Shown: piece after piece, positions 53,246 through 62,391 of the stretch
Layout of the letters: each line of letters starts with the position of its first letter
How positions within the stretch are numbered: the first letter of the stretch is position 1
Notes under the pieces: model-generated
Seen by the model: only the letters and a program-made list of their open reading frames with translations
Told to the model about the DNA's origin: nothing
The model's database searches: none
Translations under genes and position numbers: made by a program
Assembly: GCF_014642855.1 (NCBI RefSeq)
Contig: NZ_BMJB01000001.1
Span: 1,240,001 to 1,304,000, forward strand
Length of the DNA stretch: 64,000 nucleotides
From: Edaphobacter acidisoli
GTDB taxonomy: Bacteria; Acidobacteriota; Terriglobia; Terriglobales; Acidobacteriaceae
Direction: 5' to 3'

Positions 53246-54640
53246 TTATCCGCTAATCCCCACGCGATACCGCGGCCACTTCCCACGAATCGAATGGTGG
53301 TCCACCACCGGAGGCCGGTCGCACTCCAACTCCAGCACCGTCACCGGATCATCCGGCGCCGACGCAGGAAGCCCCGTCAACCGCACCGAAATCTCATCCT
53401 GCGTAAACGCAATCTTCTCGCCCGTCTTCAGCACCTTCGCAGAAACCACCTTCGCATTCAGCCCACCAAAGGCCACAACCGTCGCAGGCTTATAAAACTC
53501 AAGCCACTCCGCAGCAGGCGTCCCCGAAGGCCAGAAGTACACATGCACAAACAGCGTGTTGCCCTTGCGCGTGAAGTTGTCATAGTTGCCAAAGCTGATC
53601 GAAGCGCCGCCATCCGTCGCGTAGATGGCCCTCCCATTCACCTCCAGCCACCTCCCGACCGTCTCCAGAATCCGCACCGACGCGGCAGGCACCGTCCCGT
53701 CCGCCTCCGGGCCAATGTTCACCAGATAGTTCCCTCCCTGCTGCGCGCACGTCGCCAGATTATCGATGATCGCTCGCGGCGACTTCCACTCATCATCGTG
53801 CAGTTGAAATCCCCATCCCTGATTCAGCGTCATGCACGACTCCCACGCCCGCCCGCTCCCCGACGCCTCAATCTTCTGCTCAGGCGTCGAAAAATCACCC
53901 TCCAGCCCATTGCGATTGTTCACCACAATCTCCGGCTGCAGCTCGAAGACCATCCGATTCATCCGCTCCGACTCCCACTGCTCCGGCGTCAATGGCAGGT
54001 CCACGTCATACCAAAGGATGTCGATCTTCCCGTAGTTCGTCATCAACTCACGAATCAGCCCATGCGTGTAATCCACAAACCGCTTTCGCGCCGCTTCATC
54101 CGTCGCGCACCGCATTCCATCCGGATGGTGCCAGTCCATCAGCGAGTAGTAGAACCCAACACGCAATCCCTCCGCCCGCGCAGCCTCAACAAACTCGCGC
54201 ACCAGATCGCGCCCCGGCCCCTGCTTCATCGCGCAGTAATCCGTCTGCTTCGTGTCCCACATGCAGAAGCCTTCATGGTGCTTCGTCGTCATCACCATGT
54301 ACTTCTGCCCCGCAGCCTTCGCCAGCCGAGCCCACTCCCGCGCCGCATTCGGTTTCGGCTTGAAGTGCTTCGCCAGAATTTCATATTGCGGAATGGGAAT
54401 CCCCTCCGACTCCAACACCCACTCCTGATGTCCAATCACGCTGTACAGCCCCCAGTGGATGAACATCCCGAACTTCGCATCGCGCCACCAGGCCAGCCGC
54501 TGCGCGCGCGTAGCGGCCTGCGCAGCGGAATCACGCGGCGTTTCATCACTGCCCTGTGCCGCCGCCTTAGTCGAAGCAGCAACTCCAGCCGCTCCCAGAT
54601 ACTTCATAAACGAGCGGCGCGAAACAGAATCGAAGCCCAT
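53246..54640 (-). CDS. Secreted alpha-L-fucosidase, GH29
   Basis: 464 residues from the ATG with AAGGAG 8 bases upstream. The Tat signal SRRSFMKYLGAAGVAAST is followed by the GH29 barrel: WWRDAKFGMFIHWGLYSVIG, KYMVMTTKHHEGFCMWDTK, VGFYYSLMDWHHPDG, and the nucleophile Asp in KIDILWYDVDLP. A later GWGFQLHDDEWKSPRAIIDN and GGNYLVNIGPEADGTVP match GH29. A C-terminal beta-sandwich closes it. It removes terminal L-fucose from glycans such as xyloglucan or RG side chains. It is a stand-alone gene. Confidence 0.93.
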   Translation of the reverse strand: MGFDSVSRRSFMKYLGAAGVAASTKAAAQGSDETPRDSAAQAATRAQRLAWWRDAKFGMFIHWGLYSVIGHQEWVLESEGIPIPQYEILAKHFKPKPNAAREWARLAKAAGQKYMVMTTKHHEGFCMWDTKQTDYCAMKQGPGRDLVREFVEAARAEGLRVGFYYSLMDWHHPDGMRCATDEAARKRFVDYTHGLIRELMTNYGKIDILWYDVDLPLTPEQWESERMNRMVFELQPEIVVNNRNGLEGDFSTPEQKIEASGSGRAWESCMTLNQGWGFQLHDDEWKSPRAIIDNLATCAQQGGNYLVNIGPEADGTVPAASVRILETVGRWLEVNGRAIYATDGGASISFGNYDNFTRKGNTLFVHVYFWPSGTPAAEWLEFYKPATVVAFGGLNAKVVSAKVLKTGEKIAFTQDEISVRLTGLPASAPDDPVTVLELECDRPPVVDHHSIRGKWPRYRVGISG

Positions 54641-54756
54641 CAAACAAACTCCTTAACAATTGAAGTTGGAAGCTGCATCCTAGCAGAGTATCCATAAGGA
54701 ATCTCTGATGAAAATCATCTGCTCTTACACCTCTTCCCTCTCACGCCAAAACGCAC

Positions 54757-54817
54757 GTCATCTCGACCGGAGGCGGCGCATTTTGCCGCCGCAGTGGAGA
54801 GACCCCTGTATTTTTTT
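54757..54817. repeat. Interspersed repeat of the GTCATCTCGACC type
   Basis: Begins GTCATCTCGACCGGAGG and ends GTGGAGAGACCCCTGTATTT, with an inner GGCGGC/GCCGCC palindrome. The inverse-orientation relative is at 63450-63482. From general knowledge, such sequences recur many times in Granulicella-like genomes. Confidence 0.65.
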
Positions 54818-54856
54818 ACGCCCCGGTAATGCTCGCTGTTCTCACGCGTCTCTTAA

Positions 54857-55007
54857 CCCCTGGGGTACGGTTTCCTCTCAATGACCACTTCTTCCTCCTG
54901 AGGGTGTGAAAACTCTGTTTTGCTTAAGGGCACGGCTTCAGCCGTGCCGCAAACGCTGATAAATCTTTGGGGCTTTAGCCCCTGAGGTACGCTTTTCTCT
55001 CAATGAG
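54857..55007. repeat. 28-base direct repeat pair flanking two palindromes
   Basis: Copies at 54857-54884 and 54980-55007 share CCCCTG-GGTACG and end CTCTCAATGA, with three or four differences. Between them lie the hairpin 54929-54948 (loop TTCA; arms identical to 10278-10297) and the GGGGCT/AGCCCC palindrome. Confidence 0.7.
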
Positions 55008-55069
55008 CCACCAACAAACCGCTCGCATCAACGCACGGCGATCACCCATAAACCAAACGGACGGCAAAC

Positions 55070-56164
55070 GTGAAAACATTGCGACACATCCTCATTTGCA
55101 TTGCTACAACCTGCTCGATGCTCGCAAACGCACAAACCGGCAAATTCATCTTTGAACCCGGAAGCACCTCATTCCCATCAAGCCACGCCTCCACCATCGT
55201 CGAACTCAAGAACGGCGACCTGATGGCCGCATGGTTCGGCGGCACGCACGAGCGCGCCCCCGACGTCGCCATCTGGTCCTCACGCAACGTCCACGGCGTC
55301 TGGAGCCAACCCATCGAGCTCGCCCGCGAACCAAACATCCCCGAGTGGAACCCTGTCCTCTTCCACACCAAAGACGGTAAGCTCTGGCTCTACTACAAAG
55401 TTGGGCCATCTCCCGGTGAGTGGTCAGCGCGGCGCATGTTCTCCACCGACGAAGGACTCACCTGGTCGAAGCCCGAGCAGTTGCCCGCCGGCCTGCTCGG
55501 CCCAATCCGCGCCAAGCCACTCGTGCTGCCCGACGGCACCATCGTCGCCGGCACCTCATTCGAGGCATACAAGACCTGGGCCGCATGGGTGGAGCGCAGC
55601 ACCGACGACGGCAAAACCTGGGCCAAGATCGGCCCAATCACCATCTCACCAGCAGTCGATGAAGCAACAACGCCCGCGCCCGATCCAAAGCCCGGCGACC
55701 CCGGCTTCGACGCCAAGAGCAAAGGCCCGCGCCACACCGTCGGCATCATCCAACCCTCCATCGTCTCGCTCGGCGGCCGACACCTCCGCATGTACGCACG
55801 CTCCCAAACCATCGCCTCAAAGATCGCCGTAGCCGATTCAATCGATAACGGCCTCACCTGGACGCAAGCCCGCTTCCTCGACCTGCCGAACAACAACTCA
55901 GGCATCGACGCCGTGCGCCTCAAAGACGGCCGCATCGTCCTCATCTTCAACGACACAACCCGAGGCCGCTCCCCACTGAACCTCGCCGTCAGCCGCGACG
56001 GAGAACACTTCCACATCTTCACCACACTCGAAAACACACCCGGAGAATTCTCCTACCCAGCCCTCATCCAGGCCACCAATGGCGATCTCCTGATGACCTA
56101 CACCTGGAATCGCAAGACAATCAAATTCATCCGAATGCCCCTCAAAGACGTACCGCCATCCTAA
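55070..56164 (+). CDS. Secreted BNR/Asp-box sialidase-like hydrolase
   Basis: 364 residues from a GTG start. The signal peptide LRHILICIATTCSMLANAQ is followed by a predicted six-bladed propeller: STIVELKNGDLMAAWFGGTH, DVAIWSSRNVHGVWSQPIEL, and Asp-box blades (STDEGLTWSKPEQ, STDDGKTWAKIGP, SIDNGLTWTQARF). It matches the predicted-neuraminidase (BNR_2) group. The true substrate may be another sugar, since many relatives in plant-degrading bacteria are not sialidases. Stand-alone; next gene is convergent. Confidence 0.85.
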   Translation: MKTLRHILICIATTCSMLANAQTGKFIFEPGSTSFPSSHASTIVELKNGDLMAAWFGGTHERAPDVAIWSSRNVHGVWSQPIELAREPNIPEWNPVLFHTKDGKLWLYYKVGPSPGEWSARRMFSTDEGLTWSKPEQLPAGLLGPIRAKPLVLPDGTIVAGTSFEAYKTWAAWVERSTDDGKTWAKIGPITISPAVDEATTPAPDPKPGDPGFDAKSKGPRHTVGIIQPSIVSLGGRHLRMYARSQTIASKIAVADSIDNGLTWTQARFLDLPNNNSGIDAVRLKDGRIVLIFNDTTRGRSPLNLAVSRDGEHFHIFTTLENTPGEFSYPALIQATNGDLLMTYTWNRKTIKFIRMPLKDVPPS

Positions 56165-56221
56165 AAACAAGCACTCAGATGGCAGTAGACATGGCGTCCA
56201 TATTTGCCGAAGATAAATCCC

Positions 56222-57799
56222 TCACGAAAGAGCCCAGCCCGAACGGTCTTCTCGCCGTATAAACCGCGCTGCCTGCGGACAATTCTTCGCAACCATCTTC
56301 GGCCCGTCCCATTCGATCTTCTGCCCGGCCCGCAACGACACGCATCCCAGCAGCATGATCTCGGTAAGCCGTGCGCCGATCTCAAAACGCGAGTAGCACA
56401 TCTCCGGCTTGTTCTCTTTGATAGCCGTGATCCACTCCTGCGCATGAGCAACGCCGAAATTTGCGGGGGCAGAGGCATAAGGGTTCCGAGCAATCCTCTC
56501 CGGATACTGCGCCACAGCCGGGTGCTTCAGGTATTGCACAAATTTCTCTTCACCCTTCAGCTTCACGAAGAAATTCGACCCATAGTCATCCGGCGAAAAA
56601 ACCGTGCCTCCATCGCCAATCAGCAGACATCCGCTATCCGGAACCCTGCCCTGCAGCGCGACAATGTCGACGGTCAGCTCTTTCGGAGGCTTATTGCTCA
56701 AATCGTGACCGCCACGAAGCGCCGGATCAGGCTTTCCGCCGTCGTACCACCACAGCGTCACCGCATCGTGTTCAATCGTTCTGTCATGGTGGAACAGATG
56801 CGGATGCTCCAGCGGAATATGCCCTTTGCGCTTCGGAAAAGCAAAGCGGATTGTGGCGCCAATAGGATACGATTCCCTGTTCACCGGTCCGAGAGGCGTC
56901 GCTTCAATCTCCGTTGGGTAATCGAGATCTAAAGCGCGGAACGGCACATTGACTGTGTGGCATGCCATATCGCCCAGCGCGCCCGTGCCGAAATCCTGCC
57001 AGCCACGCCAGTTGAACGGCTCATAAATTCCATCTCGATCCTTTGGGTTCCGGCTGCCAATATACGGCCGCATGGGAGCGGGGCCAATCCAGGTGTCCCA
57101 CTCCAATGTCGCAGGCACGGGGTCTTGTCCGGCCGGGCGCGTCATTGCCTGCGGCCAGATCGGGCGGTTCGACCAGACGTGAACTTCGTGCACTTGTCCA
57201 ATCAGTCCATCCTGAATCGTCTCCACCGCGCGGCGCAAACCGTCCGCGGCGCTGCCCTGATTGCCCATCTGCGTCACCAGCTTTCTGTCATGGGCCATGT
57301 TTCGCAGATAGCGCGCCTCATAGATCGTCTGCGTCAGCGGCTTCTGGCAGAACACCGCCTTCTTCCTCTTCATCGCCAGCGACGCCACAATCGCATGCAT
57401 ATGGTCCGGCGTCGATACCGTCACCGCATCGATCCGATCGCCCATCTGCTCCAGCATCTGCCGGAAATCTCTGTAAAACTTCGCGTCCGGATATTTCTTC
57501 GTCTGCACTTCGTAAGCCGTGGAACCTGAATCCACATCGCACAGCGCGACGATATTCTCGCCAGCGCAGGCATCCGTATCGCTCCGGCCCTTCCCGCCGA
57601 TTCCGATACAGGCGATGTTCAATTTGCTGTTCAGATTCTGGCCACGCAAAAGCGCAGGCGCACCAAGCGCGACCGCACCAGCAGCCAGAGAAGTGGTTTT
57701 GATGAATTCACGACGGTCGATACGAGAGAGTTCGGCAGTCCCAGAGGTAGGCAGAGAAAACAGTCTTCCAGATGATTTCGGCACGCGCCCATAATACAT
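56222..57799 (-). CDS. Secreted Gfo/Idh/MocA family oxidoreductase
   Basis: 525 residues from ATG 57799; a GTG at 57835 is also possible and neither has a good Shine-Dalgarno. The Tat signal (DRREFIKTTSLAAGAVALGA) comes after an unusually long N-tail of ~25 residues. It is followed by the NAD(P)-binding fold (LNIACIGIGGKGRSD; VALCDVDSG) and the Gfo/Idh signature DAVTVSTPDHMHAIVASLAM leading to VFCQKPLTQT (the Lys of the EKP-type motif, here QKP). A large C-terminal domain includes GALGDMACHTVNVPF. Such Tat-exported oxidoreductases carry a tightly bound cofactor and act on sugars in the periplasm. The adjacent upstream PhyH gene suggests an operon. Confidence 0.88.
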   Translation of the reverse strand: MYYGRVPKSSGRLFSLPTSGTAELSRIDRREFIKTTSLAAGAVALGAPALLRGQNLNSKLNIACIGIGGKGRSDTDACAGENIVALCDVDSGSTAYEVQTKKYPDAKFYRDFRQMLEQMGDRIDAVTVSTPDHMHAIVASLAMKRKKAVFCQKPLTQTIYEARYLRNMAHDRKLVTQMGNQGSAADGLRRAVETIQDGLIGQVHEVHVWSNRPIWPQAMTRPAGQDPVPATLEWDTWIGPAPMRPYIGSRNPKDRDGIYEPFNWRGWQDFGTGALGDMACHTVNVPFRALDLDYPTEIEATPLGPVNRESYPIGATIRFAFPKRKGHIPLEHPHLFHHDRTIEHDAVTLWWYDGGKPDPALRGGHDLSNKPPKELTVDIVALQGRVPDSGCLLIGDGGTVFSPDDYGSNFFVKLKGEEKFVQYLKHPAVAQYPERIARNPYASAPANFGVAHAQEWITAIKENKPEMCYSRFEIGARLTEIMLLGCVSLRAGQKIEWDGPKMVAKNCPQAARFIRREDRSGWALS

Positions 57800-57841
57800 T
57801 GCCCTGTCAAGCAACAGCGGCAACGAAGTCTTCACCCGGCG

Positions 57842-58744
57842 TCAGCGCGCAGCGTCACTGCCTTGTTCCACTCCTCGTGGATCGAATAGCACCGGGAAGA
57901 ACTGCCCCTCGATCTTCTGTCCCTTCGGAATCACTGGCACGCCGGCCAGCAACGGCTCGTCGCTTACGGACTGCACTCCGTCGCGGAACACATTCACCAG
58001 CGTCGCCCGCCGCGGATGCTTCGAGCGATTCTCATAGGACCCATGCACCGTCAGCGGATGGTGGAACGTGCACTGCCCGCGCTTCAGTTCGATCGGTACC
58101 GGGTGAAACGCCTGCTTCTGTTCCTCATCCAACACCGTCATGATCTCGTTCATATCGCCCGCAAGTCCCGTGACCGGCAGCAGGTTCCATCGGTGGCTCC
58201 CCGGGACGTAGTACAGGCAGCCATTGTCGCGCGTGCTATCGTCCAGCGCCAGCCAGCACGTCAGGTGAGCCATCGGCTGCGTCCGCGTCCAATAGGAGTA
58301 ATCCTGGTGCCACGCCACCACACCGCCGTGATGCGCCGGCTTGCAGAAGAGCTGGTCGTGCCACAACCGCACAGCCCCGTCCAGCAGTTGTGACGCCGCC
58401 ATCAGAAATGCAGGACTCCAGAGCACGTCGTGAAACGCTGGCCCGGTCCGCCACGCTCCCAGCGCATGAAAGAGGATTGTGTCCGGGTTGCCGGACTCGT
58501 TCGAGTGATACTCGTGGAACAGCTTGTGCGACGGATGGGACGGCTCCATCAGCCCTGCCAGTTCTGTGCAGAGTGCCTCTACCTGGCCGTCGTCGAGGAC
58601 CTGCACGCCAGCCAGAAATCCGTCGCGGTGAAACGCCTCCACCCTTTCATCATTGAGGCGATATCGCTGCCAGTCATCTCGATCCGCGGGCAGCGGACCG
58701 AGCGCGCCAGTAGGTGTATGCAACTTCGAGAAATCCTGCATCAT
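57842..58744 (-). CDS. Phytanoyl-CoA dioxygenase (PhyH) family protein
   Basis: 300 residues. Fe(II)/2-oxoglutarate-dependent oxygenase fold with the metal triad His-x-Asp in [12 protein letters not shown] and a distal His in [14 protein letters not shown], followed by Arg for 2-oxoglutarate. [17 protein letters not shown] is a strong family match. Cytoplasmic. It ends about 40 bases before the Gfo/Idh/MocA ATG in the same direction. Such pairs are common in Acidobacteriota and Planctomycetes and are thought to modify sugars or natural products. Substrate unknown. Confidence 0.9.
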   Translation of the reverse strand: MMQDFSKLHTPTGALGPLPADRDDWQRYRLNDERVEAFHRDGFLAGVQVLDDGQVEALCTELAGLMEPSHPSHKLFHEYHSNESGNPDTILFHALGAWRTGPAFHDVLWSPAFLMAASQLLDGAVRLWHDQLFCKPAHHGGVVAWHQDYSYWTRTQPMAHLTCWLALDDSTRDNGCLYYVPGSHRWNLLPVTGLAGDMNEIMTVLDEEQKQAFHPVPIELKRGQCTFHHPLTVHGSYENRSKHPRRATLVNVFRDGVQSVSDEPLLAGVPVIPKGQKIEGQFFPVLFDPRGVEQGSDAAR

Positions 58745-58872
58745 GGAACCTCATCCGGAGGAACAGGTGAACTTGAACCAGCCATTGTCCGTCTTTCTAA
58801 ATCATCGCAGCTTCAGATGACAAACCAATCGCCGGGCACGCTCCTCGGGCCCGGGGTCTAACATGCCAGCAT

Positions 58873-59862
58873 TCAGCCTGGGAACGCATTGCCCGAAGTC
58901 TGTGGTCGAGACAGGGCGCTTTTGAGGTATCCACCAGGGCTGGCCCCGACAACTCGCTTGAAGGCTTTACTGAACGCAGCGTCGGACTCGTAACCAACCG
59001 ACCGGGCAACGTCTACGAGCTTCTTGTCACGCTGTTCGAGTAACTGCATCGCCTTTTGCATCCGCCACTCGGTTACATATTCCAGCGGTGTCTGTCCGAG
59101 TAGCGCTTTAAAACGTGCTGCGAATGCGGAGCGAGACATGCCCGTCGCCCCGGCCAGCGATTCCACCGTCCAGGGCGTATTCACTCTGTCGTGAATGGCG
59201 CACAGGGCAGTGCCTATTTGAGGATCGAAGATCGCACGAAGCCATCCCTTGTTGCCTTCCGGTCCCGACGCTATATGCGCCCTGAGTACTTGAATAAACA
59301 GAACCTCGGCCAGCCGGCTCGCGACTACTTCAGATCCCGGAGCCTGTTCTGCCATCTCTAACGTCAGCGCTTGCATTGTGCTGTGAAGAGCAAGCGTGTG
59401 GGCTTGATCGGCCTTAATCAGAATGAAGTTCGGCAATAACTGAGAGATCGGCTTCAGACTGGCGCGATCGAAACTCAAGGACCCACAGACGATCGTCGTC
59501 GGTGCGCCGCCACCTCCATAATGAGCGACATTGTTTTTGGCCATGGCGCCGATCTCGCGGAAACTCCGCCTAGGACGGGTTCGCGGACTGTCGCGCAAAA
59601 CAATCGAAGTCCCCCGGGCCAGCAAAAAACAATCACCGCCGGTGAGCGGAATCGGCTCCGGAATCCCTTCCACGCTCAGCCAGCAGTTGCCGCGCGAAAG
59701 CATCGCAAAGTGCGCTAAATCCGTGGGCGAAATCTTGTTGCCAGAAGACGTGACTTCGATCTGTTTCTCCTGTACCAGGCCCCACGGGGCTGTGGCTTCG
59801 AGCCTGTGCTGGCCGAAAGCCGTTACGTGCATCGTTCGGAAGATGTCTGTTATCGGATCCAA
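58873..59862 (-). CDS. AraC-family regulator with cupin sensor, TTG start
   Basis: 329 residues. The TTG at 59862 is chosen because GGGGAGG lies 5 bases upstream and because the product then begins MDPITDIFRTMHV, as in the cupin-AraC family. The N-terminal cupin domain (GDCFLLARGTSIVLRDSP; TTIVCGSLSFD) occupies ~1-195. The C-terminal AraC HTH pair is VESLAGATGMSRSAFAARFK and LVDVARSVGYESDAAFSKAF. It is divergent from an SDR gene across ~120 bases, so it probably regulates that gene. Codon use is more balanced than in the 1-55 kb genes. Confidence 0.88.
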   Translation of the reverse strand: MDPITDIFRTMHVTAFGQHRLEATAPWGLVQEKQIEVTSSGNKISPTDLAHFAMLSRGNCWLSVEGIPEPIPLTGGDCFLLARGTSIVLRDSPRTRPRRSFREIGAMAKNNVAHYGGGGAPTTIVCGSLSFDRASLKPISQLLPNFILIKADQAHTLALHSTMQALTLEMAEQAPGSEVVASRLAEVLFIQVLRAHIASGPEGNKGWLRAIFDPQIGTALCAIHDRVNTPWTVESLAGATGMSRSAFAARFKALLGQTPLEYVTEWRMQKAMQLLEQRDKKLVDVARSVGYESDAAFSKAFKRVVGASPGGYLKSALSRPQTSGNAFPG

Positions 59863-59982
59863 ATTAGCCTCCCCGCTTGGACGAATAGACAAAAAATTAG
59901 GACGCCTGAGCAGTTCTCGTCCACCATCAAAGAAATCTACTCCTCAGTAGTGGATGCCGGACATCCACCGAAGGGAGCAATT

Positions 59983-60717
59983 ATGGGAAAGCTTGAAGGT
60001 AAAGTTGCAGTCGTCACGGGAGGATCAAGCGGTATGGCGCTGGCGAGTGCCAGGCGCTTTGTTGAAGAGGGCGCCTACGTCTTCATCACGGGCAGGAGAC
60101 AGGCTCAGCTCGATGAGGCCGTCAAGCTGATTGGCCGGAACGTTACCGGCGTGCGCGGCGACTCGTCCAATCTTGGCGATCTCGACCGCCTGTTCGATAC
60201 AGTCAAGCGGGAAAAGGGCAAGATCGACATCCTTTACGCGAGCGCAGGGTGGGGCGAGGCCGCACCACTGGGCGAGATTACCGAGCAGCACTTCGATGCG
60301 ATCTTCGACCTGAATGCGCGTGGAACGCTGTTTACAGTTCAGAGGGCGTTGCCGCTTTTCAACGATGGTGGATCGATCATCATGACCGGATCAGTTGCTT
60401 CAGTAAAAGGTTTTCCTGGCTACAGCGTATATTCGGCGAGCAAGGCAGCGTTGCATGCATTCGCGCGCGGATGGCTCAACGAGCTGAAAGGCAGGAATAT
60501 CCGGGTGAACGTCCTGCACCCCGGGCCGATCGCCACACCCATGCAGGATCAGGTCCTCACCGAGGAGGCGAAGCGGATGTTCGAATCCTTAATCCCGCGG
60601 GGAAAGATGGGCCGCCCAGAGGAAATCGCAACGGCCGCACTGTTTCTTGCTTCCGACGATTCGAGCTTCGTGAATGGAGTAGAGTTGAACGTCGACGGCG
60701 GCTTGTCGGCCATCTGA
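59983..60717 (+). CDS. Short-chain dehydrogenase/reductase
   Basis: 244 residues from the ATG with AAGGGAG upstream. Classical SDR: VAVVTGGSSGMALASARRF (the usual TGxxxGIG has Met-Ala in place of Ile-Gly), ASAGWGEAAP, catalytic Ser in TGSVASVKG, and YSVYSASKAALHAFARGW with Tyr/Lys. The C-terminal motif is FVNGVELNVDGGLSAI. Substrate unknown. It is divergent from the cupin-AraC gene, a common regulator/target layout. Its codon use and G-rich coding strand differ from the C-rich genes to the left. Confidence 0.92.
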   Translation: MGKLEGKVAVVTGGSSGMALASARRFVEEGAYVFITGRRQAQLDEAVKLIGRNVTGVRGDSSNLGDLDRLFDTVKREKGKIDILYASAGWGEAAPLGEITEQHFDAIFDLNARGTLFTVQRALPLFNDGGSIIMTGSVASVKGFPGYSVYSASKAALHAFARGWLNELKGRNIRVNVLHPGPIATPMQDQVLTEEAKRMFESLIPRGKMGRPEEIATAALFLASDDSSFVNGVELNVDGGLSAI

Positions 60718-60906
60718 ACCGGCAGATCTCGATGAGTGCATGATCGCCAATGTGCTCATCGTTGGCATTGCCTTTTCTAATCAAATGCTGTCAACCCCTC
60801 AAACCTGTGCATAACTCCATAACTAACACATGGCAAGCCAGATATTTCTCCATGAAAGTTGGCGGTTTAGTTTCACTCCACCCGTTAAACTATAGAAAGA
60901 ATGAAG

Positions 60907-60935
60907 AAAAGCCCGGACACCGTCCGGGCTTTTTC
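60907..60935. terminator. Bidirectional terminator between the SDR and beta-propeller genes
   Basis: Stem GCCCGGAC (60911-60918) and GTCCGGGC (60922-60929), ACC loop, flanked by AAAA on the left and TTTTTCT on the right. It can end both convergent transcripts. It is also the first part of composite element copy 2. Confidence 0.88.
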
Positions 60936-61019
60936 TATTCCTGACCTCAAAAGGAAGTCCAGACCTATGTCACCTGTTTCGAAGACTTTGACACTAAAAG
61001 CAGGGGGAGGGGGGTACCC
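60909..61019 (+). repeat. Composite hairpin/G-run element, copy 2
   Basis: AAGCCCGGAC hairpin at the left, GAAGACTTTG block, and a right end of GGGGGAGGGGGG joined to GTACCC at 61019. It has the same order and nearly the same length (111 against 109 bases) as 12487-12595. Confidence 0.75.
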
Positions 61020-61035
61020 TCTCTCTACAGATAGA

Positions 61036-62391
61036 TCAAGGCTGGGTGACCCGGACGCTGACGCCTGCTCCCTGCAGAGGGACCGTCGTCAGCAGCGCGT
61101 CGGTGTCAGTCCGGATGACCGTCATGAAGTTCGACTCCGGCGACACGACGTAAATCTTGCCGGTAGGAGTTCCGGTGGTCGCCGCAATCCAGCTCGGGTG
61201 CCCGTTCGCCGCCGCGGAGAGCGGGTCGGTCGACAGCGGCAAGGGAATCGTCGCCGTGACCGTGTTGCTGGTCAGGTTGACGACCGAGACCGTGCAGTTC
61301 CCCAGCGGCGCTGAGGCCGTGGGTGCCGCGCAGGGCTGGCTCACGTTGCCCTTGTTCAAGACGTAGGCGCGGGTGCCATCCTGCAGCACCGCAACCATGA
61401 CCGGGTTGATCCCTACTGGTACGTTGGCGATCAGCGTGCCGAAGCCGACGGCGTCGACCGGGTTGTTCGGGTCGCAGTTCGGATTGGTGGGCTGGGCGAT
61501 TGCCGAGCAGAGCGGGATGCTGAAGATACTGATCGACCCCTGATGAACGCCGTCACCCGCATTAGCAACGACGAGCTCGTTGAGCGTGGGGGCGAAGTCG
61601 GCCCAGACGGGCGCGGTGCCGTTCGGATCGGTGAGGGTCGGCGTTGTATCGAGCTGGTTGGTCTGGGCGTTGATGACGGAGATGTCGTTGCTGCCCTGGT
61701 TCATGATGAAGGCGCGGCGGGTGTCGGCGGTCATGACGCCGTAGACGGGATCGATGCCGACTGCGATGGGATTGACGTCGATGGTGTTGCTGACGGTCTC
61801 AATGGTGGAGACCGTGCCGTTGCTGCCGCTGTTGGCTTTGCTGACGACGTAGACGCGCGGCGCGCTGGCCACACCCACAACGTAAGTGGGCGTGTAGGCG
61901 CTGTCGATGGGCAGCTCCTGCTTCAGTGCAAGCGGCGTGCTAGTGTACTGGGCGACGGAGTTGCGGCCGGGCTGCGAGATGTAGGTGTTGAGGCCTTCGG
62001 GGTTGATGCTGGGCGGAAGGATACCGTTGTTGTCGAGCAGCGTGCTCTCAAGCACCTGACTGCTAAGCAGACTGGTGGTGATGGGGAAACTGGTGAGGGT
62101 CTTGTCGCTATTGAGCGTGTAGGCGTTGACGCCGGAGGTATCGAGCGCGAGGTAGTAGGGGTTGACGCCTACGTTTGCGGTGATGAGGACCGTGTCGCCG
62201 GAGAAGTCAACCATGGTAGCCAGGCCGGGCGTATTAGGACCGGTACTGGAGATGGCGATGGCGTACTTGGTGGGCTGACCCGCCGGGCCGACGGGGTTGA
62301 TGGCCGTAACGACTGGGCGGTATTGATCGCCACATCCTGCCAGCGCTGCGAACACAACCGCGCCTGCCGCAAGGGCGACGACGGAGCGCAT
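61036..62391 (-). CDS. YncE-like beta-propeller lipoprotein
   Basis: 451 residues from ATG 62391, chosen because it puts the lipobox (FAALAGC) about 20 residues from the N-terminus; the frame runs back to 62511. After Cys lipidation the mature protein starts CGDQYRPVV. Repeats of the seven-bladed YVTN/YncE type follow: PYYLALDTSGVNAYTLNSDK, DPVYGVMTADTRRAFIMNQG with SNDISVINAQTNQL, and CTVSVVNLTSNTVTATIPL. It is likely anchored in a membrane and exposed to the periplasm. Role unknown. The DUF92 gene is divergent. Confidence 0.82.
   Translation of the reverse strand: MRSVVALAAGAVVFAALAGCGDQYRPVVTAINPVGPAGQPTKYAIAISSTGPNTPGLATMVDFSGDTVLITANVGVNPYYLALDTSGVNAYTLNSDKTLTSFPITTSLLSSQVLESTLLDNNGILPPSINPEGLNTYISQPGRNSVAQYTSTPLALKQELPIDSAYTPTYVVGVASAPRVYVVSKANSGSNGTVSTIETVSNTIDVNPIAVGIDPVYGVMTADTRRAFIMNQGSNDISVINAQTNQLDTTPTLTDPNGTAPVWADFAPTLNELVVANAGDGVHQGSISIFSIPLCSAIAQPTNPNCDPNNPVDAVGFGTLIANVPVGINPVMVAVLQDGTRAYVLNKGNVSQPCAAPTASAPLGNCTVSVVNLTSNTVTATIPLPLSTDPLSAAANGHPSWIAATTGTPTGKIYVVSPESNFMTVIRTDTDALLTTVPLQGAGVSVRVTQP

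Larger units (their letters stand above)
54641..55069. other. 429-base non-coding, repeat-rich region
   Basis: No gene is visible. It contains a GTCATCTCGACCGGAGG-type interspersed repeat (54757-54817), a direct repeat pair of 28 bases (54857-54884 and 54980-55007), a GGCACGGC/GCCGTGCC hairpin (54929-54948) and a GGGGCT/AGCCCC palindrome (54970-54983). Confidence 0.7.
60718..61035. other. Non-coding region at the strand-composition switch
   Basis: 318 bases, AT-richer between about 60770 and 60905. It contains one DnaA-box-like 9-mer TGTGCATAA (60806-60814, inverse of TTATGCACA), a terminator (60907-60935) and composite repeat copy 2 (60909-61019). No gene is visible. Confidence 0.55.

Noticed and set aside
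54641..55069. Insertion sequence remnant
   Set aside because: No transposase fragment or long terminal inverted repeats; only short palindromes and a 28-base direct repeat pair.
60718..61035. Replication origin (oriC) at the skew switch
   Set aside because: Only one DnaA-box-like 9-mer was found and no origin-linked gene is present. The skew switch is reported as an observation, but an origin is not claimed as a feature.
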